A stretch of DNA of 64,000 nt from Streptomyces dysideae (GTDB lineage Bacteria; Actinomycetota; Actinomycetes; Streptomycetales; Streptomycetaceae), in assembly GCF_001514305.1 (NCBI RefSeq), contig NZ_KQ949076.1, forward strand, positions 219,678 through 283,677, in the 5' to 3' direction. The translations under genes were made by a program, and so were the position numbers. Shown here one piece after another: positions 33,990 through 42,118 of the stretch. The notes under the pieces are model-generated. The model was given only the letters and a program-made list of their open reading frames with translations. It was not told the DNA's origin and ran no database searches. Within the stretch, counting starts at the first letter, position 1; every line of letters begins with the position of its first letter.

Positions 33990-35147
33990 GTGGAACGTCG
34001 TACCTTCCTCCGTGCGACCGCCATCGGCGGCACCTCGGCCGTCCTCGGCGGAACCCTGTGGCGCGGCGCCGCGTACGCCGCCCCCGCCCAGCCCGGCACG
34101 GGCCCGTACGGGGCCCTCGGCTCGCCGGACGCCAACGGCATCAGACTCCCCAGCGGTTTCACCAGCCGGGTGATAGCCCGCTCCGGGCAGACAGTCACCG
34201 GCACGTCATACACCTGGCACAACGCACCCGACGGCGGCGCCTGTTACGCGGACGGCAGCGGCTGGATCTACGTCTCCAACTCGGAGATCAACCCCTCGGG
34301 CGGCGCGAGCGCGGTGAAGTTCTCGTCAACCGGCGCGATCACCTCGGCGTACCGCATCCTGTCCGGCACCCGGCAGAACTGCGCGGGCGGGAGGACCCCG
34401 TGGAACACCTGGCTGTCCTGCGAGGAGGTGGACCGCGGCTACGTCTACGAGACGGACCCGTGGGGCACGAACGCGGCGACGCGGCGCGCGGCGATGGGCC
34501 GCTTCAAGCACGAGGCCGCGGCGGCCGACCCCGTCCGCGAGGTCATCTACATGACGGAGGACGTGTCGGACGGCTGCTTCTACCGTTTCCGGCCGACGAC
34601 CTGGGGCGACCTGTCGTCCGGCACCCTGGAGGTCCTGGTCGCCGGCACCGGCACCAGCGGCCCGGTGACCTGGGCGACGGTCCCCGACCCGACCGGCGCC
34701 ACCGCCACCCGCAACCAGGTCTCCGGCGCCAAGCGCTTCACCGGCGGCGAGGGCTGCTACTACGCCGACGACACCTGCTGGTTCACGACGAAGGGCGACA
34801 ACCGCGTCTGGCAGTACAACGCGGCGGCCCAGACCGTCGAACTCGCCTACGACGACTCCCTGGTGACGTCCGGCACCGCCCCGCTCACCGGCGTCGACAA
34901 CGTCACGGGCTCGTCCTCCGGCGACCTGTTCGTCGCTGAGGACGGCGGCAACATGGAGATCTGCGTGATCACCCCGGACGACGTGGTGGCCCCGTTCCTG
35001 CGCATCGACGGCCAGTCCGGCTCGGAGATCACCGGGCCCGCCTTCTCCCCCGACGGGACGCGGCTGTACTTCTCCAGCCAGCGCGGCACCAGCGGGAGTT
35101 CGTCGGGCGGGATCACGTACGAGGTGAAGGGGCCGTTCCGCCCGTAA
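33990..35147 (+). CDS. Tat-exported PhoX/DUF839 family protein
   Basis: 385 aa. A Tat-type signal peptide opens the protein (ERRTFLRATAIGG, cleavage near AYAAPAQ). The mature part is a beta-propeller-like DUF839 domain with WNTWLSCEEVDRGYVYETDP, GRFKHEAAAADP and VYYMTEDVSD-like segments (VIYMTEDVSDGCFYRF). Those carry the acidic and Glu metal ligands of the PhoX phosphatase family. Alkaline phosphatase activity is possible but unproven for DUF839 proteins. The GTG at 33990 follows GGAG. Single-gene unit. Confidence 0.85.
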   Translation: MERRTFLRATAIGGTSAVLGGTLWRGAAYAAPAQPGTGPYGALGSPDANGIRLPSGFTSRVIARSGQTVTGTSYTWHNAPDGGACYADGSGWIYVSNSEINPSGGASAVKFSSTGAITSAYRILSGTRQNCAGGRTPWNTWLSCEEVDRGYVYETDPWGTNAATRRAAMGRFKHEAAAADPVREVIYMTEDVSDGCFYRFRPTTWGDLSSGTLEVLVAGTGTSGPVTWATVPDPTGATATRNQVSGAKRFTGGEGCYYADDTCWFTTKGDNRVWQYNAAAQTVELAYDDSLVTSGTAPLTGVDNVTGSSSGDLFVAEDGGNMEICVITPDDVVAPFLRIDGQSGSEITGPAFSPDGTRLYFSSQRGTSGSSSGGITYEVKGPFRP

Positions 35148-35297
35148 CCCCTGATGGCGGCACTGTGTTGCGGGCCTCCGGACCCAGTGCAACGGTGTTC
35201 GAGGGGGCAACGCCGACGGCCTGGCAAGGGACCGCCTTGCAGGTCACGGCACCACGCGTCGATACACGACCGCACGGGCCCACCATCCCTGGCGCCT

Positions 35298-35333
35298 CCC
35301 CCTTCGTGAATCGACGCGCGTCCACGAAGGGGG
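35298..35333. promoter_or_regulatory. Hairpin/operator in the leader of the subtilase gene
   Basis: CCCCCTTCGTG at 35298-35308 and CACGAAGGGGG at 35323-35333 form a perfect 11-bp inverted repeat with a 14-bp spacer, 25 bp before the protease start codon. It could be an operator or an mRNA hairpin affecting the leader. Confidence 0.55.
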
Positions 35334-35358
35334 GACGCACACAGAAAGCGGGAATTCA

Positions 35359-36693
35359 ATGGCGAACGGACCCATGGACAGGCGCGCCTTCGGCGAGCAG
35401 CCCGATCGGCCCACTGGCCCCCTCACCGGCCAGCACTCGGAGTACACCGGTCGGTACGTGGTCCTGCTCGACCCGAGTAACCAGGAAAGCGGACTGAACG
35501 CACTGCGTTCCAACGCCGACATCGCGTCCGTCGAACGTGTCCGAGGATCAGAGACCGCGAACGTCGCCGAACTCCTCGAGCGCCCCGATGTCTCGGTGCT
35601 CTTCGAAGACCTCGCCGCCGTCGTCGTCGAGGTGCGGCCCGAGCAGCGTCACGCGCTGGTGACCTCGGCCGAGGCGGAGTCCTCGATCATCGCCGCCGAG
35701 CCGGAGCGCATGGTCTACGCCATGCCGATCACCGCCCCGCACCAGGCGCCGACCGAGTTCTTCCCGGCCTTCCGCAGCGACGAGGAAGTGGTCAGCCGCC
35801 ACACCGAGGCCGAGATCGCCACCGGCCATGGCCCGGCCTGGCACGAGAAGGACTGGACCTGGGGCCTCCAGGCGATCCGGGCCAACCTGTCCCACCTGAC
35901 CGGAAAGGGTGTGAAGATCGCCGTCCTCGACACCGGCGTGGACGCCGACCACCCGGACCTGGCCGGGCGCATCCCGGCGACGGTCTCCTTCGTGCCCAAC
36001 GAGACCGCCGACGACGGCAACGGCCACGGCACGCACTGCATCGGCACCGCCGCCGGTTCGGCCCACCCCCGGCAGGGCCCCCGCTACGGCGTGGCGCCCG
36101 ACGCGCAGATCCTCGCGGCCAAAGTGCTCAACAACGCGGGCAGCGGCAGCGACGGCCAGATCCTGGCGGCCATGGCCTGGGCCGTCTCCCAGGGCGCGAA
36201 GGTGATCTCCATGTCGCTCGGTGCCCGGGTCCGGCCGGGTGAGCTCTTCCCGCAGACGTACGAGATCCTGGCCCAGCGCGTGCTCAGGCACGGGACGGTG
36301 ATCGTCGCCGCCGCGGGCAACGACAGTATGCGGCCGGGCTCCATCGTGCCCGTCAGCCGGCCTGCCAACTGCCCCTCCATCCTCGCGGTGGCCGCGCTCG
36401 ACAAGGCGCTCAACCCGTCGTTCTTCTCCAACGGCGGCATCAACGACCAGGGCGGCGAGATCAACATCGCCGCGCCCGGCAGAGACGTGCACTCGGCCGC
36501 CCCTGACGGCGGGTACCGGGTTCTGAGCGGCACCAGCATGGCCACCCCGCACGCAGCGGGTGTCATCGCACTGCTCGCCCAGGCGAACCCCAACGCTTCC
36601 GCGGCCGAGCTCATGGCCAGTCTGAAGGCCAGCGCGTTCCCGATGGTGCAGCCCGTCAGGGACGTCGGCACGGGCCTGCTCCAGGCCCCGTGA
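35359..36693 (+). CDS. Intracellular S8 (subtilisin-like) serine protease with N-terminal prodomain
   Basis: 444 aa with no signal peptide. Residues 31-125 look like an I9-type propeptide (GRYVVLLDPSNQESGLNAL, and the beta strand AAVVVEVRPEQRHALV). The catalytic domain follows with Asp191 (KIAVLDTGVDADHPD), His223 (NGHGTHCIGT), oxyanion Asn321 (VIVAAAGND) and Ser393 (LSGTSMATPHAAGV). All three catalytic residues are intact. The product is predicted to stay in the cytoplasm or to leave by a non-Sec route. Its stop codon overlaps the start of a small I9-like protein gene (GTGA), a coupling that suggests the two proteins act together. Confidence 0.93.
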   Translation: MANGPMDRRAFGEQPDRPTGPLTGQHSEYTGRYVVLLDPSNQESGLNALRSNADIASVERVRGSETANVAELLERPDVSVLFEDLAAVVVEVRPEQRHALVTSAEAESSIIAAEPERMVYAMPITAPHQAPTEFFPAFRSDEEVVSRHTEAEIATGHGPAWHEKDWTWGLQAIRANLSHLTGKGVKIAVLDTGVDADHPDLAGRIPATVSFVPNETADDGNGHGTHCIGTAAGSAHPRQGPRYGVAPDAQILAAKVLNNAGSGSDGQILAAMAWAVSQGAKVISMSLGARVRPGELFPQTYEILAQRVLRHGTVIVAAAGNDSMRPGSIVPVSRPANCPSILAVAALDKALNPSFFSNGGINDQGGEINIAAPGRDVHSAAPDGGYRVLSGTSMATPHAAGVIALLAQANPNASAAELMASLKASAFPMVQPVRDVGTGLLQAP

Positions 36694-36938
36694 GCGAGTC
36701 GTCCCAGTCCGAGCCGGTCGGGGTCGTCCTCGCGGTCGACCCCGACCGGTTCGCGGACGTGGTCGAGGCGTTGCGGCGGGCCGGGCTGACGGTCACGGGC
36801 GAGCAGCCGGTCCTGGGCACGCTCTCCGGCACCGTCCCGGAGGACCGGCTGCCGGCCCTGGAGGCGGTCGACGGCGTCGAAGCCGTGGACCGGGAGCGCA
36901 CCATCCAACTCCCCCCGCCCGACTCCCCGATCCAGTGA
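36690..36938 (+). CDS. Small I9-propeptide-like partner of the S8 protease
   Basis: 82 aa, GTG start overlapping the protease stop. The sequence (GVVLAVDPDRFADVVEALRR, VTGEQPVLGTLSGTVPEDRL, ALEAVDGVEAVDRERTIQLP) has the alternating pattern of the ferredoxin-like inhibitor I9/propeptide fold. VxGTVPEDRLPALEAVDGV resembles the end of such domains. I infer that it inhibits, folds or regulates the coupled protease in trans. Automated annotation often names proteins of this type after an aldolase, which I doubt. No catalytic residues are evident. Confidence 0.65.
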   Translation: MSESSQSEPVGVVLAVDPDRFADVVEALRRAGLTVTGEQPVLGTLSGTVPEDRLPALEAVDGVEAVDRERTIQLPPPDSPIQ

Positions 36939-36984
36939 TCCCGTGAACGCCGGCCGGGCTACTCCCGCCAGCCCGCGGTGACCC

Positions 36985-37330
36985 GAAGTCACCATGCACC
37001 AGCACATCGCGCGGGCCTGCCGCCCCGGGGGCCGGCAGGTCCGCCGGCGTCGCGTGGATCCGGCGCAGCACCTCCCCGCGGGAACGGAGCACGTCCTCCG
37101 CGCGCCCGGCGTCGATGAGTTCCTGGCCGTGCACCCCGGGGACGAAGCCGAGCGTCAGGGTGCCTTCGCCGGCCCGGAGCAGTGGGGGCACGGGCACCTG
37201 CCCGCCACCCCGCAGCCCCCGCAACAAGGTCCGCTCGCGCGCGAGTCGGTCGGCGGCGTCGGGACCGTCGTACGTCTTTGCCGGAAGCGTGGGCGCGACC
37301 CCGTACGACACGCACGAGAGGACGGCACCC
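36985..37330 (-). pseudogene. Truncated APH-family phosphotransferase
   Basis: The minus-strand frame reads SYGVAPTLPAKTYDGPDAAD, RERTLLRGLRGGGQVPVPPL, TLTLGFVPGVHGQELIDAG and then VLVHGDFG, the start of the kinase catalytic loop. It changes to unrelated sequence after HGDFG, so the rest of the catalytic loop, the DFG-like metal site and the C-lobe are absent. The N-terminus also has no clear start. It is a 3'-truncated gene, probably cut by a deletion at about 36985. Confidence 0.7.
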
Positions 37331-37430
37331 CGCACAAGGTGCCGCCCTCTCTTCGTGAGCCGGAACTGCCGCCGCGGTCGTGAGGGTCGGGTGACTCGAC
37401 GGCAGTCCCGGGGTTCAGTGGCCGTAGGGC

Positions 37431-37630
37431 CTGGTGCCCCGGCAGGCAACGTTCGCCCGTCAAGGAGCGGCGTCCGGTGCGTGCTCTCGGCGTGCCGGGT
37501 AACAAGCCCTCGTACTGGACGTACTTGGGTTTGTGCCCGGTGCGGCGAGTGGGGGCACCTCCCACGCCCTTGGGCAGTGGGGGAGCGTACCGGGCGTCGC
37601 GACGGGGCGAATGTCGCCTGTTGGGGCACT
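37431..37630. repeat. ~200-bp interspersed element with terminal inverted repeats, abutting ppdK
   Basis: The left end CTGGTGCCCCGGCAGGCAAC and following bases are mirrored at the right end by CTAGTGCCCCAACAGGCGAC (minus strand), with about 22 of 27 matching. Its outer 52 bp recur exactly at 2-53. The right end supplies the TAG stop of ppdK. No transposase is encoded, so it is MITE-like or an intergenic repeat family. An internal stretch GCACCTCCCACGCCCTTGGG with GCAGTGGGGGAGCG can also pair. Confidence 0.7.
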
Positions 37631-40334
37631 AGCGGTGGTCGCTGCCCACCGACTGCGAGGCCGCACGCCCCGCCTCCAACCGCGCCACCGGGATCCGGAA
37701 CGGCGAGCAGGAGACGTAGTCCAGACCCACCTCGTGGAAGAAGTGGACCGACTCCGGGTCACCGCCGTGCTCACCGCAGACGCCGAGCTTCAGGTCGGGG
37801 CGGGTGGCGCGGCCGGCCTCCGCGGCCAGCTTCACCAGCGAACCCACGCCGTCCTTGTCGATCGTCTCGAACGGGCTGACGCCGAAGATGCCCTTCTCCA
37901 GGTACGCCGTGAAGAAGCTCGCCTCCACGTCGTCCCGGCTGAAGCCCCACACCGTCTGGGTCAGGTCGTTCGTGCCGAAGCTGAAGAACTCCGCCGCCTC
38001 CGCGATCTGGCCCGCCGTCAGCGCGGCCCGCGGCAACTCGATCATCGTGCCGATCGCCAGCTTCAGTTCCGTACCCGTCGCCGCCTGGACCTCCGCGATG
38101 ACCTGGTCGGCCTCCTCGCGGACGATCTCCAGCTCCTGGACCGTGCCCACCAGCGGGATCATGATCTCCGCTCGCGGGTCGCCCTTCGCCGACTTCCGCT
38201 CGGCCGCCGCCTCCGCGATCGCCCGTACCTGCATCGTGAACAGGCCCGGGATGACCAGGCCCAGGCGCACCCCGCGCAGGCCCAGCATCGGGTTCTGCTC
38301 GTGCAGCCGGTGCACCGCCTGGAGCAGGCGCAGCTCGTTCTCGTGCGGCTCCTGGCGGGACTCGGCCAGCGCCACGCGCACCGACAGCTCGGTGATGTCC
38401 GGCAGGAACTCGTGCAGCGGCGGGTCGAGGAGGCGGATGGTGACGGGCAGACCGTCCATCGCCGAGAAGAGCTCCACGAAGTCCTGCTTCTGGAGCGGGA
38501 GAAGCTCCTTCAGCGACTCCTCGCGCTCGGCCTCCGTGTCCGCCAGGATCAGGCGTTCCACCAGCTCACGGCGGTCGCCGAGGAACATGTGCTCCGTACG
38601 GCACAGGCCGATGCCCTGGGCGCCGAAGCGGCGGGCGCGCAGCGCGTCCTCGGCGTTGTCCGCGTTGGCGCGCACCCGCAGGCGGCGCTTGCGGTCGGCG
38701 AAGGCCATGATCCGGTGCACGGCCTCGACCAGTTCGTCGGCGTCGTGGGCGCCCGCGTGCATCCGGCCCTCGAAGTACTCCACGACGGGAGACGGGACGA
38801 CCGGCACCTCGCCCAGGTACACCTTGCCGGACGACCCGTCGATGGAGATCAGGTCGCCCTCCTCCACCACATGCCCGCCCAGGACCGTCATCCGGCGCCG
38901 CTTGGTGTCGACCTCGAGCTCCTCGGCACCGCACACACAGGTCTTGCCCATGCCACGCGCCACCACGGCGGCGTGCGAGGTCTTGCCGCCGCGGCTGGTC
39001 AGGATGCCCTCCGCCGCGATCATGCCGTCGAGGTCGTCGGGGTTGGTCTCCCGGCGGACCAGGATGACCTTCTCGCCGGAACGCGACCACTTCACCGCGG
39101 TGTACGAGTCGAAGACCGCCTTGCCGACCGCCGCACCCGGCGACGCCGCGATGCCCCGGCCGACCTGCTCGACCTTCGCCTCGTCGTCGAAGCGCGGGAA
39201 CATCAGCTGCGCGAGCTGGGCGCCGCTGACGCGCTGCAGCGCCTCGGCCTCGTCGATCAGGCCCTGGTCCACCAGCTGGGTGGCGATGCGGAAGGCCGCG
39301 CCCGCCGTGCGCTTGCCGACGCGGGTCTGGAGCATCCACAGCTGGCCGCGCTCGATGGTGAACTCGATGTCGCAGAGATCCTTGTAGTGGTTCTCCAGGG
39401 TCTCCATGATCTGCATCAGCTGGTCGTACGACTTCTTGTCGATCTTCTCCAGCTCCGCGAGCGGGACGGTGTTGCGGATGCCCGCGACCACGTCCTCGCC
39501 CTGGGCGTTCTGCAGGTAGTCGCCGTACACGCCCTGGTGGCCGGAGGCGGGGTCCCTCGTGAACGCCACACCCGTACCCGAGTCGGGGCCCAGGTTGCCG
39601 AACACCATCGAGCAGACGTTGACGGCCGTGCCCAGGTCGTGCGGGATGCGCTCCTGGCGGCGGTACAGCTTGGCGCGGTCGGTGTTCCAGGAGTCGAAGA
39701 CCGCGTGGATGGCGAGGTCCATCTGCTCGCGCGGGTCCTGCGGGAAGTCCCGGCCTGCCTGGGTCTTGACGATCTTCTTGAACTTGGTGACGAGCTTCTT
39801 GAGGTCGGCCGCCTCCAGCTCGGTGTCGACCGTGACCTTCTTGGTCACCTTGGCCTGCTCCAGCGCCTCCTCGAAGAGGTCGCCGTCGACGCCGAGGACG
39901 GTCTTGCCGAACATCTGGATGAGGCGCCGGTAGGAGTCCCAGGCGAACCGGTCGTCGCCGGCCTGCTTGGCGAGGCCCTGCACGGACTTGTCGGAGAGGC
40001 CGATGTTCAGGACGGTGTCCATCATGCCGGGCATGGAGAACTTCGCGCCGGAGCGGACGGAGACGAGCAGCGGGTCGTCGGCCTGGCCGAGCTTCTTGCC
40101 CATGCGCTGCTCCAGCGCGTCGAGGTGCGCAGTCACCTCGTCACGCAGTGCCGCCGGCTCGTCGCCGCTGTCGAGGTAGACCTTGCAGGCCTCGGTGGTG
40201 ATCGTGAAGCCCGGAGGAACCGGAAGGCCCAGGTTGGTCATCTCGGCGAGGTTCGCGCCCTTGCCGCCGAGGAGGTCCTTGAGGTCCTTGTTGCCCTCGG
40301 TGAAGTCGTAAACGAACTTTGTTTCTTCCGACAC
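37629..40334 (-). CDS. ppdK: Pyruvate, phosphate dikinase
   Basis: 901 aa from the GTG at 40334, which follows GAGGAG; an in-frame upstream extension to 40466 is not supported. Catalyses pyruvate + ATP + phosphate to PEP + AMP + diphosphate, or the reverse. N-terminal ATP-grasp domain (FVYDFTEGNKDLKDLLGGKG, GTAVNVCSMVFGN). The central phosphohistidine domain has the swivelling catalytic His in RGGKTSHAAVVARGMGKTCV. The C-terminal PEP/pyruvate TIM barrel has GLCRTEHMFLGDRR and LGVCGEHGGDPESVHFF, and the terminal YVSCSPFRIPVARLE. Length is standard. No PPDK regulatory protein gene is next to it. The stop codon lies in the terminal inverted repeat of the adjacent element. Confidence 0.97.
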   Translation of the reverse strand: MSEETKFVYDFTEGNKDLKDLLGGKGANLAEMTNLGLPVPPGFTITTEACKVYLDSGDEPAALRDEVTAHLDALEQRMGKKLGQADDPLLVSVRSGAKFSMPGMMDTVLNIGLSDKSVQGLAKQAGDDRFAWDSYRRLIQMFGKTVLGVDGDLFEEALEQAKVTKKVTVDTELEAADLKKLVTKFKKIVKTQAGRDFPQDPREQMDLAIHAVFDSWNTDRAKLYRRQERIPHDLGTAVNVCSMVFGNLGPDSGTGVAFTRDPASGHQGVYGDYLQNAQGEDVVAGIRNTVPLAELEKIDKKSYDQLMQIMETLENHYKDLCDIEFTIERGQLWMLQTRVGKRTAGAAFRIATQLVDQGLIDEAEALQRVSGAQLAQLMFPRFDDEAKVEQVGRGIAASPGAAVGKAVFDSYTAVKWSRSGEKVILVRRETNPDDLDGMIAAEGILTSRGGKTSHAAVVARGMGKTCVCGAEELEVDTKRRRMTVLGGHVVEEGDLISIDGSSGKVYLGEVPVVPSPVVEYFEGRMHAGAHDADELVEAVHRIMAFADRKRRLRVRANADNAEDALRARRFGAQGIGLCRTEHMFLGDRRELVERLILADTEAEREESLKELLPLQKQDFVELFSAMDGLPVTIRLLDPPLHEFLPDITELSVRVALAESRQEPHENELRLLQAVHRLHEQNPMLGLRGVRLGLVIPGLFTMQVRAIAEAAAERKSAKGDPRAEIMIPLVGTVQELEIVREEADQVIAEVQAATGTELKLAIGTMIELPRAALTAGQIAEAAEFFSFGTNDLTQTVWGFSRDDVEASFFTAYLEKGIFGVSPFETIDKDGVGSLVKLAAEAGRATRPDLKLGVCGEHGGDPESVHFFHEVGLDYVSCSPFRIPVARLEAGRAASQSVGSDHR

Positions 40335-40536
40335 GGGTCCCAACTCCTCGAGGACGCGGTGGCTGCCCTGACGGCGAGGAACATACCCAGATCGAAGGCG
40401 TCTGGGTACGTCCACTTGTGCGTCATACGCCTGTAACCACTCGTCCGCCAGCGGATCAAAAGTCAAAGCTTGGCAAGCAGAGACCGGTGCATGTTTTCAC
40501 TTCTTGAACGCATCACCGTCCACGGAAGCCAGGTGT

Positions 40537-40669
40537 CGCTCAGATGAGCAGCTATCAGCACGTATGATTTCGATCGATGAACGATCAAGGGGTGGCACTC
40601 AGTGCCACCCCTCCACGAAGTGCAGTCGCCCAAGATCCGCTCATCTGAGCGCACCCCTTATCAGGGGTG
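40537..40669. repeat. Nested inverted repeats in the ppdK-ROK intergenic region
   Basis: Within the 432-bp gap 40335-40766 there are three perfect inverted repeats. CGCTCAGATGAGC (40537-40549) pairs with GCTCATCTGAGCG (40639-40651). Between them AGGGGTGGCACT (40588-40599) pairs with AGTGCCACCCCT (40601-40612). CACCCCT (40652-40658) pairs with AGGGGTG (40663-40669). The region has no coding potential. It may be a terminator, structured RNA or protein-binding complex upstream of ppdK and downstream of the ROK gene. Confidence 0.65.
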
Positions 40670-40740
40670 GCGAGAATCACGCTTCCACAGGCGCCGGGAT
40701 TTCACCATGCGGACGGATGTCCGGACGGAAACAAAGACGT

Positions 40741-40775
40741 CATACGCGCCATACGCGCCATACGCGTCATACGCC
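40741..40775. repeat. Four tandem 9-bp repeats at the end of the ROK gene
   Basis: CATACGCGC, CATACGCGC, CATACGCGT and CATACGCC occur head to tail. The ROK gene stop codon (40767-40769) falls inside the array. Probably a replication-slippage product with no known function. Confidence 0.7.
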
Positions 40776-41999
40776 GAGCGCCCGCAGCCGCTCCTCCACC
40801 CGCTCCGGCGCGTACAGATACTCGACGACCATCGCCCCGGCCCCCACCAGCCCGGCCCGCTCCCCGAGCCGCGAGGTCACCACGTCCAGATGAGCGGTCG
40901 AGCGCGGCAGCGCCCGCTGGTAGAGCAGCTCCCGTACGCCGGTGAGGAAGGGAGTTCCGGCCAGATCCCCGGCGATCATCAGCACACCCGGATTGAGCAG
41001 CGTCACGACCGTCGCGAGGACGTCCCCGACCTGCCGCCCGGCCTCCCGCGCCAGCGCGGCCGCCCCCGGATGCCCGGACGCCAGCAGGTCCCGCACATCT
41101 GAGCCGGACGCCGCCGGTACGCCCGTCTCCGCCAGCCGCCGGGCCACGGCGCCACCGCTCGCGACGGCGGCCAGACAACCGTAGGACCCGCACCGGCACA
41201 GCGCGTCGGCGCCCACCCGGATGTGCCCGATGTCGCCCGCGCCCCCGTCGACGCCCCGGAAGACCGAGCCGTCGACCACAACTCCGGCACCGATACCGGT
41301 GGACACCTTGACCAGCACGAACGCCGAGCAGTCGGGATACGCCGTGCGCTGTTCGCCGTACGCCATGAGGTTGGCGTCGTTGTCGACCAGGACCGGCACC
41401 TGGGCGGCCCCCGTGTGCTCGGTGAAGGCCCGGGCCAGGCGCCCCCGTATGTCGTAGCCGTCCCAGTCCGGCATGATCGGCGGCTGCACCACCCGGCCGG
41501 TCTCGCTGTCCACCGGCCCGGGCACGGCGATCCCGATGCCGCAGACCTCGTCGGCCCGGTGCCCCGCCTTCTCCAGCAGCTCGCCGAACCAGCGTCCCAG
41601 CTCACCGAGCACCGCATCCGGCCCGTCCTCGATGACCAGCGTGCCGCTGTGCTCGGCGAGGATCTCGCCGGTCAGGGACAGGACGGCGGCGCGGGCATGG
41701 CGGGTGTCGAGGTCGGCGGCGAGGACGACGGCATGGGCGTCGTCGAACTCCAGGGTGATGGAGGGGCGGCCGCCCAGCGGGGAGTCCACGGGACCGCCGG
41801 CGCCCTCGCGCAGCCAGCCCGCGCGGAAGAGGCGGTCCAGGCGCTGGCCGACGGTGGCGCGGGAGAGGCCGGTGGCCTGCTGGAGGGCACCACGGGTCGT
41901 CGCGTGTCCACTGCGCACCAGTTCGAGCAGCTCCCCGGCGCTGGCCTGACTGCTTCCTCTGGTGGTCCTGCCCGTCCTACTGCCCGGCCGTCCGGTCAT
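40767..41999 (-). CDS. ROK family transcriptional regulator
   Basis: 410 aa. An N-terminal winged helix-turn-helix (ELLELVRSGHATTRGALQQA, LSRATVGQRLDRLFRAGWL) is joined to a ROK sugar-kinase-like domain. That domain has an ATP-loop-like VLAADLDTRHARAAVLSLTG, VLVDNDANLMAYGEQ and the structural zinc segment ALCRCGSYGCLAAVASGGA. Such proteins repress sugar utilisation genes and respond to sugars or sugar phosphates. The ATG at 41999 has AAGGGGG at good spacing; a GTG two codons upstream lacks one. Divergent from the glycoside hydrolase pair at 42119, its most likely target. Confidence 0.92.
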   Translation of the reverse strand: MTGRPGSRTGRTTRGSSQASAGELLELVRSGHATTRGALQQATGLSRATVGQRLDRLFRAGWLREGAGGPVDSPLGGRPSITLEFDDAHAVVLAADLDTRHARAAVLSLTGEILAEHSGTLVIEDGPDAVLGELGRWFGELLEKAGHRADEVCGIGIAVPGPVDSETGRVVQPPIMPDWDGYDIRGRLARAFTEHTGAAQVPVLVDNDANLMAYGEQRTAYPDCSAFVLVKVSTGIGAGVVVDGSVFRGVDGGAGDIGHIRVGADALCRCGSYGCLAAVASGGAVARRLAETGVPAASGSDVRDLLASGHPGAAALAREAGRQVGDVLATVVTLLNPGVLMIAGDLAGTPFLTGVRELLYQRALPRSTAHLDVVTSRLGERAGLVGAGAMVVEYLYAPERVEERLRALGV

Positions 42000-42118
42000 G
42001 CGCACCCCCTTGTGTTTCTCAACCTTGCATTACATATTGAGTTTTGCGTGTTAAATAGACGTAACCCTACGGTAGCCAGTGCCGAACCGATCGGCCCGTC
42101 GTCTTCGGGGAGCCCTGA

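Noticed and set aside
37533..40436. A 967-codon plus-strand open frame opposite ppdK
   Set aside because: Antisense to ppdK with no recognisable domain; ppdK on the minus strand has all expected motifs.
40335..40466. N-terminal extension of PPDK by 44 residues
   Set aside because: The GTG at 40334 has a GAGGAG site and gives the family-standard N-terminus; the extension runs through unconserved sequence.
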